Source: Phylloscopus collybita (taxonomy: Eukaryota; Chordata; Aves; Passeriformes; Phylloscopidae). Taken from it: 64,000 nucleotides of DNA. How positions within the stretch are numbered: position 1 is the first letter of the stretch; each line of letters begins with the position of its first letter. The translations under genes were made by a program, and so were the position numbers. The DNA lies in the NCBI GenBank assembly GCA_027886175.1, contig JAJNNQ010000137.1, positions 31,916,001-31,980,000 on the forward strand, written 5' to 3'. Shown piece after piece: positions 49,401-60,720 of the stretch. A model generated the notes under the pieces. That model was not told the DNA's origin. It saw nothing but the letters and a program-made list of their open reading frames with translations, and did no database searches.

Positions 49401-50700
49401 TTTACTCCTGTTTGGCCTCATCACCTGAATTTTTCCCAACATGAGTATATCATACTTTGTTTCAAGTAGCTGTACAGACCATTAAAAAAAAATAGACTTA
49501 AAAATTGAAATATGAATGGAATACAATGGGAATGGGAGGGTTTACAATGAATGGGAACGGTGAGGGTTTTTACTTTCCCAAGGCTCTGAATAACAAGCAG
49601 ATCATACTTCTTGGACACACACCAATTTTTTAATATCTCTGTATTAGAGACTGCCCAACACAGAGGTCGGGCACAGGAAGGTACTCCTGACCTAGCCATG
49701 AAGATGTGAGGCAGTGGCAGTACCCTACCCCAGGTCCAGGCAGTCTCAAGGCTAAACCCAACATGTATACATGCAATTGTATGCACATACACACTATAAA
49801 CACACAGCTGGATACACAGACCAACACAGAGAGAATAAAGCATATTTTATGGCATCCACTTAAACACAAAGAACACCCACACAAATGTGAACAGCATGAA
49901 AGGCCCTGGCCCTTCTCTATGGCTGATCAGATCAAAATCTGTTAGTGGAATATACACACACTAGAGGTCTTGCCAGAAGCTGGTCCTGGACATTCAATCT
50001 ACCTAGTAGCAGTCTCCAAGACCTAGGTCTTCCTGACTTCCTATAACTTCAGGTTCTCAAGCCTCTGAGACTCGTGTTCCCACCTCATTTGCTGGTTCTC
50101 AGATGTCTTAGTCTATCACCAACCAGTCTCGGTTGAATTTCTGTAACACCCACATATATTAAAAAAGGATTTATTTAGAATATAAGACAGTTTGCAGTGA
50201 TAAAGCACAGGGCTTAGCCAGAAAAATGTACCAGCCAATCCTTGTTAACAGTCAACTGGCCTTTACCCTTTCTCCTTTCTTTACTCACACTTATTCCTCC
50301 CCAGTACAGTCAAGCCTTACCCCTTTTTTTTTTTATTCATTCACTAAACATCCCATCATAAAAGTGTCAATCCATCCCAAAATTCCCAAATTTAAAGCAT
50401 CTGGTAATAAATACCACAGAATCCCAAAATACTTTTCCCCCTTCAGGGAACATAATAGGGACATCGGGGAACATCATAGGGACATTACTACCCAAACATC
50501 ATAGTCCCTGTACCCTGCAAGGCATTCAGAAGAGGCAGCTCGTTGGGCTGATTCATCTTGGTGGGTTCCCCATTAGGTCCAGGGGCTCATCTCTCACCGT
50601 GGCAGGTGCTGCAAGTGCCAGGTCAGGACACTCTATTATCAATTCATAGCTTCTTGGGATCCCTCTACCTGCCACAGTTCCCCTGATCCCCACAAATCCT
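49400..50700 (-). mobile_element. Possible LTR-retroelement remnant, extent uncertain
   Basis: Composition is more even than in neighbouring DNA. On the minus strand an AATAAA signal (50170-50175) is followed after about 20 bases by GGGTGTTACA, which would suit an LTR 3' end at 50142 (TGTAACACCC on the plus strand). A short direct repeat of about 20 bp (GGGAACATAATAGGGACAT, 50445-50485) lies inside. I could not find a matching 5' end or a target duplication, nor any retroviral protein. The 140-codon minus-strand frame at 49421-49843 has no recognisable domain. Confidence 0.25.
50445..50485. repeat. Short tandem repeat, two 20-bp units
   Basis: AGGGAACATAATAGGGACAT (50445-50464) is repeated after one base as GGGGAACATCATAGGGACAT (50466-50485). 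A partial third unit (AACATCATAGTCCC) follows near 50495. Confidence 0.8.
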
Positions 50701-52286
50701 TTTGTTTATGGGAATTAGTCTTTAATCATATAATCTAATACTCTGAGCTCAAAGTCTAGAGCAGATGAATGTCAAAAAATTGCAGGACCCTGTGTTGCAA
50801 GTGGAAGCAAAAACAAATTAACTTGAAAAAAATTTTGCTGAAAGTTATAAAGCTTGGCAATATTTGACTGTCTACAATGACTTCATAAACTAGAGCTGCG
50901 AAGTTGAGTTAGTAGCAAAAGGCCTCTGGTAATCTCCAGAGGCTTTCTAACATACTCAAGATACAGGAAAGAAAAAATCATAACCTCCTTGAAAGAATTC
51001 CTACTCAGTCTTTGCTAGCACTGCTTGAATACTTACACCAATAAACCAGAATGTCTGGAGAAAAAGGTTAGGGAGAAGAAAAGCAGGCTGTGCTCCAGAG
51101 GTGGCTCCTTTCAGGGTATCTGACAACCAGGCTGTGAGTTTTCCCCGTCAGAGTCTGCAGGTTCTGAAAGTTGAATTATGTGGTCATTAGTCCGGTCTCC
51201 CACAGCTCAACACCAAGGATGAGTCGCCTCTACTCAAAAGATAAGTGTAAGAATTTTTCATTGCAAATTTTTTTTTATATACATTCCTTTTACCAACACA
51301 GAAACCTAAGGAGGGACAAGGAATTGCAATTCCACTCAGAGATAAACTCAATAAGGTCAGCCCAGCAAGGCAGCTTGACTGCCGCTATCATGTAGATATT
51401 TCATTATAAAAATACAAGTACTCAATCTTCATCTGAATCTTTTAATGTACTGTCATGTAGCAGTGTTCTCATTTGTAAAAGGCACCTCTTTTTATAGACA
51501 CCAACAAACTAGCCCCCAAGTGCCACCCACAGTATGCAAGTCCAAATGAACAACAGGAACAACAGAAGACTTTAAACTGACAATTTTGCACTTTTTTTTT
51601 TCTTTTGCAGAGTACTAAATAACTTTGCATACACCACACACTGGGAAAAAATATCACAGATAACATATGGTAGTCTTACTGAACAAAAATGTCAAATGAA
51701 ATACACTGGAGATGAATAAAAGGAAATCCAAAATGCTCAGGGAATGCTCAGGGAATGTGGATGATTCTGACATACATAACATTTGAAGTTACATTGAATA
51801 CCATAGGGGTGCATCCTGAGACAGAAAAAAGTGAAAATGCAACATGGTAATACACAGGGATTAGATGGTTTAGAGGTTCATCCTCTAACACCTGTATAGA
51901 AGAAGACATAATAAACCAATGGTGAAGAAGAAGGCATAAAGAAGTCATTTTCCAGGCTAAGGAAAATAAAGCTTAGGAAGACACCAGAATTCACTGACAG
52001 TAATGAGGAAGGGACTGCACAGAGGAATGACAAGTAAGGTGAATTGCTGCCATCAAAATGAGCCCTCACAGAGTTTAAATAAACCCACAGCTGTAAAGCA
52101 GTCCTGAAGGAGCCCCTATTCTCTATGTCAAGAGTTGAAAGAGACACAGCTAATGTTCACAGCCAAGAATATTGACATACCTAAAATATCAATGTGTAAT
52201 TCTGTCATGTTTTGATTACTTAATATAAAGCAAATGGCTTTTTAATAATTTAGTATCAAGGAGAAAAGAGCACAATAAAATAAATA

Positions 52287-52333
52287 TATATATTTACCAT
52301 ATATATATATACGATATATATAGTAAATATATA
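52287..52333. repeat. Near-perfect AT-rich palindrome
   Basis: TATATATTTAC (52287-52297) and its exact reverse complement GTAAATATATA (52323-52333) enclose further complementary TA repeats with only a small CG-containing interruption. The whole could extrude as a hairpin or cruciform. Confidence 0.85.
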
Positions 52334-53158
52334 ATATAACAAATATATTCAGCATACATATATTCAGTACCCTCACCTCACATCAGGCAGTCAGAAAACA
52401 CTGATTTATTCCTATAGATAATTCACAAAGTAGAACCATTTTACACCCAGAATTCTGATTCTGAAAGAATTTTTCTTTCAGTTGTTAAATATAAATTAGT
52501 AACTTTTATATTATTACGTCTAACTTCTCTGAAAAGGCTGTGTTGCTGATCCCACTGTGCTGACTTTGAAGTTTGCTATTCTTCTAAGAATAATTTTGAC
52601 TGCAACACAAACAGTTCATTTCAGGAATTTTACTCTACAAGAAGAGCAATTAGGAAATTCTCTGCAGTATTGAAGTAAAAAAAGGAAAGTAGAAAATTGA
52701 GTCATATTCTCCCATACATATTACACCAGTTACCAAGAAGAAGCTGGAGTCACTGTGATCTGTTTCAAATATTCTGCATTACACACATTTTACTGCAGAA
52801 AAAAAAAAAAATTGAAGATTGAGACAGTTTTATTAAAGGTTCTCTCTAGAACTAGAACTTTTAATAATTAGTGTCTCAGTCCTTCTAATTTTCTCTGAAA
52901 ATGCTAGGTATTATATGAATAAAAAAATTCAAATGTTTTCTTCAATTACCTCTAAGGCCAAATTAATATGAGGAACAAGCTTTGTTGTGAAATGGATTGA
53001 TAATTTTCTTGGAATTAATAATTTCTTCGGTTGCAATTCCAGTGCACTTGATGCACTTAACAAAAAAGAATGCGACAAAGACAAAACAAGGAATGCTGGG
53101 GTATAAAGATATGAAATGCCAATTTCGATGTACTCTCCTTGAAATTATTATTTTTTCA

Positions 53159-53235
53159 GTATTTCCTTTACATAAAAGACTGCAGGAGGCAGGCATCCCT
53201 GCTATACTCGCTCCAATTTCAAGAAATAATCAGTT
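53159..53235. repeat. 77-bp duplicated segment, copy 1
   Basis: This matches 54689-54765 at a constant offset of 1530 bp without gaps, with about eight substitutions. Similarity stops abruptly on both sides. In plus frame it reads LHKRLQEAGIPAILAPISRN. Confidence 0.85.
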
Positions 53236-54451
53236 TTTCCAGAAGAAAACACTGGGATGCCCAAAATATTTTTTCAGTATATTTACTGAACTGAGAATCC
53301 ATGGGGTTTATTTATATACAAGGATAGAATACAAGTAAACACAATGAGCCAGGAAGTGGTTTCTGCTTTATATGCATCATGAAAAAAAAGAAAAGAAGGA
53401 GTAAATTACATTTAGCAATTACATTGCCTTTTTTTTTTTACATTGTGTATTAATTAATTTACTCATTGTGAGCCTCACTCCACTTATTTTTGAGTCTCCT
53501 ACACTTGTCTTTTAATGGGGAAGGGTGGGGCTTTAGGATTCCTCTCTGCACAGTTTTTATCAATAATTCTTGCAGTATAGATTGTCAACTGGTCTGGTTC
53601 TTATAAATCAGTGTCAAAATTCCTAATAAAACAGTTTTGATAAAATAAACATCATATTCTAGACTAAATTTTGTATTCCTATTCTCATTGTTCTTCAGTT
53701 TTTTATCTTTTTTATGCTATTTGCAAAACAATTTCTGATTTGCTGTATTAGCACGAGTTAGCAGCTTAGCCCTCACAAAGAAGGTTTTACATATGTACTT
53801 GTGTCTGGTTTTCAGTAGTAAGTGAAGACTGCAATAGGAACAGGCAACTGACTGCAACAAACATTCCATCTTCTTGATGAAGACTCCTGTGGGTGGGAAA
53901 AATTACCTAGGATCAGACTACCAAAATGTATAGAAGTATATCTCCTCATGACAGAATCCTGCAATATCCTGGAAGGGAGCCACAAGGATCATTAACTACA
54001 TTGACTACAACTCCTGTATAATTGTAATATTCAAGATTTTCTGTCTACTTTTAAAATGGTTTAAGTATAAACTAAAAGCCAGATTTCATTCACTTTTTTT
54101 TTATGAACAAGTACAGATTTACACACTATGCTAAGATCCTTTGCCAATCCAACAATATTTTTTTTTATCACCAATCCAAACTAGGATCCTAAAGAAGTCC
54201 AGATCTCTTAACAACACGAGTTCTTAAATAAAAACAAAAGAGGATAAAAGCATCAGTTAATGGTCTACTGGTCCTAGTAGTGCTTTGTAAACTATTCAAC
54301 TCAAGAGATTTTTGCTCTACATTGCACTTCACAACTTGTCTTGCTCCTCAAGACCCTCTGACGCTCCAGTCTATGCAGTGAATAATAAAGTAACAAGTTG
54401 TTGTCATCAACAGCTGTGACAGGATCAAGCACAGTCCTCCTTATGGAAATA

Positions 54452-54825
54452 GAGCAGTCCCAGGCCAATGGCATCCTGGCTTCTATCAGCAATAGTATGG
54501 CCAGCAGGACCAGGGCCGTGACTGTCCCTCTGCACGTGGCACTGGTGAGGACACACCTCAAATCTTGCGCTCATCTTATAAAGAGTCACAAATAAAGGAC
54601 ATTGAGGTGGTAGGGTACGTTCAGAGAAGAGCAATTAAAATGGTAAAGGGTCTAGAGACTAGACTTTCAAGGAAAGAGCATAGAAATTGTATTTGCTTTA
54701 CATAAAGCACTGCAGGAGGTTGGCATCCCTGCTGTACTTGCTCCAATTTCAAGAAATAATCTGTTAAAAGGGCTGGGTTAAGAAATGGACTTGATGATCT
54801 TAAAGGACTTTTCAAACATAAATGA
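54452..54825 (+). mobile_element. CR1 LINE fragment with replaced middle
   Basis: The left part (about 54452-54688) matches CR1 ORF2: CAGGCCAATGGCATCCTGGC, ATGGCCAGCAGGACCAGGG and GCACTGGTGAGGACACACCTC. The right end (54766-54825) is CR1 3' untranslated sequence, GGACTTGATGATCTTAAAGG. About 350 bp of ORF2 tail normally found between them is missing, and its place is taken by the 77-bp segment also present at 53159. No intact octamers remain at the 3' end. Confidence 0.85.
54689..54765. repeat. 77-bp duplicated segment, copy 2 (inside a CR1)
   Basis: This is the partner of 53159-53235. It lies exactly between two parts of a CR1 and is not itself typical CR1 sequence. In plus frame it reads LHKALQEVGIPAVLAPISRN, keeping most residues of copy 1. 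Confidence 0.85.
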
Positions 54826-56600
54826 GTCCATAGTTTTCTAATATGAAAATTAACCATCTCTGGGAATTTTGACAAGAGTTTTGTCTTACATATTTTTGCG
54901 AGCCTCATAGAGGATCAGGGTTGATAAAGAGTTGTTGATAATTAAGAAATACCATTTGGAAAACAGTGTTTTCTGCTCACTACTAAAGCAACCCCTTTTG
55001 AAAAATTTAAAGTGGGAAGTTATTACTATAGTCCATAAACCTCTCCTCAGCCCTGAAGGCAGAAATGTCTGCTAGCTGTTGTAAACGAAGTCTACTTAAA
55101 AGGAAGCTACCAAATTATCATTACTGCTCTTGCCTAGGGAATGTCTCTGGAGTCAGCAGCAATTACTACAATAGGTTTCACAAATGGAAACAATTTGCTT
55201 GTTAGTGCCACTTGGGTTTGTGCTAGACTTAAACTGCCAGTTTTAAAACAGTAAATGCTTACTATAAGCTCTGAGAACACAAGCAGGAGAAATGACTACT
55301 AAATAAGAGAATGTTTAATTTTTTATTAATATATTATTATTACTAGAATGAAGTAGAATAATTAATTATAAGATGTTTTTTGAAATTGTGTAACATAAAC
55401 AAGTGTGCTACATGATTTGTTTAGGGTAAATATTTCTCTAAGAGACATTCCAAGGATAAGACAATATTTCTGTTGAAACATCCTTTGAAAAGAATGTACG
55501 TAATCAGTTTAAGGGGTTTTGGATTTGGAATTTTCTTTCAGGGTCATCCCTAGGTATAAAAACACTTTTTTCCTTTGCCTTTCAATTACCTTTCAGAAGC
55601 TCAAACTTCTAAAAGAAGGATGGTTCTGAGTGTGCTGTGTAGACCCTCAATAAATATATGTCAACTAAGGAAATTAATTGCCCAACAGTTGATTCTCTAT
55701 TCACTGACTGACTGAGGTTAAAGGAAGGCATAGACACGAAAGAGCAGATGACTATTTATAACCTGTACATATATCCTCTCAGAATAAATTATGTCTTGGA
55801 TGTAGATACCACTCTCTGATCTATTCCATGGCTGTGAAAATATCAAAATCCAGTGGCTCAGTTAAGAGTTGTGATAAAGAGCAGGATTTGGGTGATTACT
55901 ATCTGGTCCAGAAGCCACAATACCCAGTATGATTCACATCCACACACCTAAACTTTCTTCTGTAAAAGAGAATGGCAACAACCTGAGCCAGGAACAAAAC
56001 CACTGGAAATCACTCCTGACTTGCAGTAACCCAGACTATGGTTGAGTGTTTTCTGGGATGCTGTTAGCTTTCACAGGCAAAACAAATGCTAGAGAATGAG
56101 TTCGCAAGGATGCTAGTAGAACAAGCACATGCACACACTTTTGTTTTGGCCTTGATAATGTAATGCAGGTCTACACTGCATTGTTCCTTAGGCCAAAATG
56201 TACCAAATCACTAACTTCACAAGACTCAGCTTTGACCATTTGGTTATACTGAATCCACTTATAATCTCCCTGTAATTCAAGCCTTCTACCAATCCACTCT
56301 TTAACTCAGTTATAGAACCTGTGTCTGACAAGTACAGTTTTATTTGTATGTTTTATCTTTGTTCAGTTTGGGGGCTATTAACAGTACAGTACAGGAATAT
56401 CAATCCACAACTCCAATTTTGCTTTTCCTTCCATTCTGTTTTTAGCAAATAAGTATACTATTAAGATATTGACAACAGCCTTCCAGTAACATCTTTTCCA
56501 AGATCAAAACACTTCTGGCACATCATCACACAGCACATAATTTCACTGGAATGTCCACCTGTCATTGCAGATGATCTTGGTGATCTATGGTCAAACCACC
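54826..56600. other. Unique AT-rich non-coding DNA
   Basis: I see no gene, repeat or regulatory structure that can be supported here. Confidence 0.5.
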
Positions 56601-56648
56601 ATTGGTTGTTTGTGATTAAATGACAAACTCATTGCATGTCATCCTCTG

Positions 56649-57960
56649 TGATACAGACGCTCTTGTTATAAACAAACAGGGCAGGAGATGATTATTCTTA
56701 AATGCCTTTATTAAATGGGGAAAGCTCAAGGGATTGCCTACACCTCTGCTGCTGCTCCCTCAATCACTGCTGAGGAGGAGGCCTGAGTCAATTCTGCTGC
56801 TCACACTGCAGAGCTGGGAGCTCATCCTCACGGAAGTTCCCAGGAACTCATTGGACTCATTTTAGTCCAGGGGTGTTTTTCTTTCCGAGTGCCTTTAAGT
56901 TATGGTGAGGAGGTGAAAAGCCTCCACAGATAGCTTGATGTCTTGCCAGCCGGGTGGCGTCCTTCATAGGTCTGGAAAATGTGCTGACTCGTTGCTGCTA
57001 GGGGTTTTTGGTGTTAATTGTACTAAACATCCTGGCAAGGCCTCATGGGGGTCTCTGCGATTTCCATAATAGGCGTCGGTTTCAGCTTGAGGAACAGACA
57101 GGGAGCCAGCAGGAAGTAGGAAGCAGGAAGAGCAGAGTGTAGGCAGGGAGCAGCAGAAACTCAACAAGAGATAAAGGCATACAAAACTGGGACTTGGATT
57201 ACAAACTCGGTACAAACTATTCAAGATAACAATATGTATAACCATCAACAGAACATCTAATGTATTATTAGGAGCCTTTAACACCCTTAAAGTAGCCATC
57301 TACAGAACATTCAACATACAACTAGGAGTCATGGAGTTCCACCCACATCACTCTCATGTTCTATCTTTCCTCCTCTCTGTGTTGTCTCCTATTCCTCATA
57401 CGAAAATTTATTTTATTATTTTTTAGCAGGAGATACCACTGTATATTACCTACTCTATTATCATCACCACCCATATTATTAATATAAATGCTGTATCTGC
57501 ATACAAAATTACCCAGAGTAAAATGAATTACCCTGATGAATTCACAGCCACCACAGCTGTGACTTGAAACTCCACTGAGATAATTTCCAGAAAGTGATTC
57601 CTCCGGCACAGGAAGAAAAATTACACCAAAGGTGGACTTAGAATGGTCACAGAATGGATGACCAGTCACAAGGTCACTCTTTTATAAGTTTTGGTCCATT
57701 TGCATGTTGGGGCCCAATTGTCTAACCATAGCCTCAGGTTATGAGGTCTCATCCTCCTTGTTTCTCTCTTCAGTCCACCATTGTTTATGCTTTTGGGCCT
57801 GAAAGCTGTACTCGTTGTCCTTGGTCTTCAGCAGGAAAGGGATTTGTTTTGTCTACCTACTCTGTGAAGGGAGCTTACTGGCACTTAGTATGAGGCTCAG
57901 AACTACACCCCTAGGCAGCACAGAATCTGAAAAACATGAAAGCTAAAACTTAAGGTATCA
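56649..57960 (-). mobile_element. Possible minus-strand LTR element, ends tentative
   Basis: The stretch begins TGATAC and ends GTATCA, a perfect 6-bp TG...CA inverted repeat. Read on the minus strand it has a TATAAAA box (57680-57686), AATAAA signals at 57407-57417 and another at 56707-56712, about 60 bp from the proposed 3' end. Composition is GC-richer than its flanks. The 970 bp between the TATA box and the last AATAAA is long for an R region, and no target duplication was found (CTCTG against CTTAA). It may be a truncated provirus or two adjacent fragments. A 111-codon minus-strand frame at 56964-57299 has no recognised retroviral motif. Confidence 0.35.
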
Positions 57961-58943
57961 CTTAAAAATCTATATCAACCCACAGAATGATAGTATCCCA
58001 TCACTCCTTTTTTACCAAATTGAGTTACTCAAGGAGTGACCACTAAATAGTTACACATGACCAATTTTGTTCTGTAAGTTACCTGTAAGTCCCCATGACT
58101 GCACACTGTATTACACAACTAACAATCCAGTTATTACCAATTTAACAGCTTCTGTGGTTTTGTTCTCTACTGATGCTGGCACCAGTATTTATGTTAGTTG
58201 TTAAACTGAATCTGCAGCACACTTTTTGGCTAGAGTGTAAGCATAAAAGTCAGAAATGGTCTCAGTTCCATCAAAAGACCTATTATTCACACAGGAAAAT
58301 ATTATTCCATTGCCCTTTGACAAAACTGGTTCTACAGCTGTCACCTTTATATCCTTTCTTTCCTTTCATGTAAAAGAAAAATGAATTTCATTGTTCAAAA
58401 TGTCCTTTCTTATTACAGGGTCAATTATAGTTCTCAAAAATGTGCAAAACAACTGCTGACAAACAACATTCTTTCTTAGTCAAGAGTTAATTGTCACTTT
58501 GTCAAGGGAGGAAAAAATACCCAAGGGAAGGTTTCTTGAAATGAAATATTTAACTGTAGCATGGCTTACAGACCTATTAGTTTATCTGTTGATTATTTGG
58601 TAACTGAACAAAGAATATTAAATGAATATGGAAATATTCTAATTAATATATGTAATTTTTATCATTCTATATTATAAGAACACTTGATATTGATGATATC
58701 CAGACCCTTGATAGGTTGTGCTGTGTAATTACCACCATTAACATTCTGTGATCAATTACTTAAAGTTCCATTCATATCTATAGATGATTTCTGTGATATA
58801 GCACATAAGGTCAAGAGCTGCAGAACCTAATAATATTTGGCAGTACAAGTTCTCATTTTTTTATTTGGGGGTATTTTGAAGAATTTCTTTTTTATATTTT
58901 TCAAATGTACCTTGGTAAGTGTGACTTTATTATAAGAATATAA
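57961..58943. other. Unique AT-rich non-coding DNA
   Basis: I see nothing recognisable between the LTR-like region and the next CR1. Confidence 0.5.
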
Positions 58944-59818
58944 GAGACAACTCAGCAAGTTCACGAACAGCACCAAGCTGTAGGTGCAGTCAACACACAT
59001 GCCATCAACAGACCTTGACAGACTTGAAAGGTGAACAAGTGTGAACCTCATTAAGTTCAAGGGCAAGTGTGGGGTCTACAAATGGATCAGGGCAATCCCA
59101 AGCACAAATACAGGCTGGGAATGGATCAAGAACACCCCTGAGGAGAAAGACGTGGGAGTGACAAGAAGCATAACATGACCCAACAAACTATGTTTGCAGC
59201 CCAAAAAGTCAACCATGTCCTGGGCTGCATCAAAAGAATCATAACCAGCAGGTTCAGACAGGTGAGACTGCACCTGGAGAACAGGCCACAACACAAGGAA
59301 GACATGGACCTGTTGGAGTGAGTCCAGAGGAGGACTGTGAAGATGATCAGAGGGCAGGAGCAGCTCTCCTATAAGATTGGCTGATAGTACTGGGGTTGCT
59401 ATGCCTGCAGAAGAGGCTTTGGGAAGACTTCATAGCCTTCCAGCATCTAGAGGGAACCTGTAAGAGTGCTGGAGAGGGACCTGTGACAAGGGCATGTGCT
59501 GATAGTGCACAGTGGGATGACTTTAAACTGAAAAAGGATGACATTGGACACAAGGAAGAAATTTCTGAGCTAGCAGCTGACCACAGGGGGCAGAGGGAGG
59601 GGGAACACTTCACTTTACCATGAAGGTGGTGAGACACTGGCATAGGTTGCCCAGCAAAGTTGTGGATACTCCATTCTTGGAAGGGTTTAAGACCAGGTAG
59701 GATGGGGCTTTGAGCAATCTGGACAAGTGGATGTTTTCCCTGCCTATGGTGGGGGGATTGGAATGAGATAACCTTTGAAGGACCCTTTCAATTCAAAGCA
59801 TTCTGTGATCCTGTAAAT
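58944..59818 (+). mobile_element. CR1 LINE, 5'-truncated, old
   Basis: About 875 bp of CR1 in plus orientation. It contains GTGAACCTCATTAAGTTCAA, CAATCCCAAGCACAAATACA, GTCCTGGGCTGCATCAAAAG, GTCCAGAGGAGGACTGTGAAG, GGCTTTGAGCAATCTGGACA and, at the end, GGACCCTTTCAATTC and CATTCTGTGATCCTGT. These run from the reverse transcriptase domain to the 3' end in the right order. Many stops and small indels mark it as an old copy. Confidence 0.93.
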
Positions 59819-59885
59819 TCAAAGACAGCAATGGTTAAGAAGCTTTGCTTCTGGAAAATCATTAAACCTGTCTAAACCAATTGCC

Positions 59886-60180
59886 AGAATAATAGAATAA
59901 TTTAGAGGTGGTAAGACCTCTAAGATCATCCTGCTGTTAACTCAGCACTGCCTTCTTCACCACTAATCAAATGCCACATCCACATGTTTTTAAAAAACTT
60001 TCCAGGGATGATGACTCCCACAGTTCCCCAGGTACCCTGTTCCATTGCCTGTCTACTCTTCCAGTGAAGAAATTTTTCCTAACATTCAATGAAATCTCCT
60101 CTGATACAACTTGAGGCCATTTCTTCTCATCCTATCATGTTACCTGCAATGTTGCCCTCATCCATTAAGTGGGACACTAT
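59886..60180 (-). mobile_element. CR1 LINE 3' end, minus strand
   Basis: In plus reading this is the reverse complement of a CR1 3' region: AAGACCTCTAAGATCATC, TTAACTCAGCACTGCC, CAGGGATGATGACTCCC, CCTGTTCCATTGCCTG and GTGAAGAAATTTTTCCTAAC. It is tail to tail with the CR1 that ends at 59818, 68 bp away, and belongs to a different subfamily judging from its 3' untranslated sequence. Confidence 0.9.
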
Positions 60181-60720
60181 CGGTGCTCATGCTTCCTCCC
60201 CACACAGGACACCCACTGTCAGCTTCAGTGCTTGGCACCACTGGGCAGTGGATGCAAACTGACTGACACCATCAGTTTATAAACACCAACTCTCAACCTG
60301 CTAACCAAGTCTTTTATAACACCCATCCTTATTGGACATAGCTGTGACCTATTAAGGGCAAAGCTGCCTCCACTCTTTGGTAATTAGTTCAGCTGCAGTT
60401 CATTCTCCCACAGGTCACCTGGTCACACAAGATCAGATTGTTCAAGCAGGATCTGCCTTTCATAAACCCTTCATAAACCATGATGGCTGAGCCCAATTCC
60501 CTGGTTGTACCATACGTACCTCAGGACGGCACTCAGGATGATCTGCTGCTCCATGACCTTGCTGGCACTGAGGTCATTTTGTGTTTCCATAGATCATCTT
60601 TACAATTTTTCTGGTATATGGGTGCTACACTAGCTAGCTTCCAGTCACCTGTGAGTCAACATGGTTAGCCAAGGACTGCTGGTAAATGAGTCACTTAACC
60701 AGCCCCTGACAACAGTATTC
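60181..60720 (-). mobile_element. CR1 LINE ORF2 internal part, minus strand
   Basis: The right part of the minus-strand CR1. AGGATCTGCCTTTCATAAAC, GCACTCAGGATGATCTGCTG, GTATATGGGTGCTACACTAG, CTAGCTTCCAGTCACCTG and GCCAAGGACTGCTGGTAAATG are reverse complements of the reverse transcriptase region. The distance to the 3' end is several hundred bases shorter than in a complete CR1, so either an internal deletion occurred or two insertions lie end to end. The 62-codon plus frame at 60480-60668 is antisense to it and not a gene. The segment 60181-60330 is too diverged for a confident match. Confidence 0.82.

Larger units (their letters stand above)
50701..54451. other. Non-coding DNA with AT palindrome and one copy of a local duplicate
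   Basis: No gene recognised. It contains a small 11-bp tandem (GAATGCTCAGG) near 51732-51755, an AT-rich palindrome at 52287-52333 and the first copy of a 77-bp duplicated segment at 53159-53235. Confidence 0.5.

Noticed and set aside
49421..49843. 140-codon minus-strand open frame, the longest outside CR1
   Set aside because: Composition is dominated by cysteine, leucine and phenylalanine from T-rich and ACACAC-type DNA, a second overlapping frame runs alongside, and no domain is visible. It is treated as accidental.
56606..57785. Alternative LTR bounds with TTGTT on both sides (56606-56610 and 57781-57785)
   Set aside because: The implied ends TGTGATTA and GTCCACCA have no inverted repeat beyond the TG/CA pair, and the element-like composition continues past 57780.
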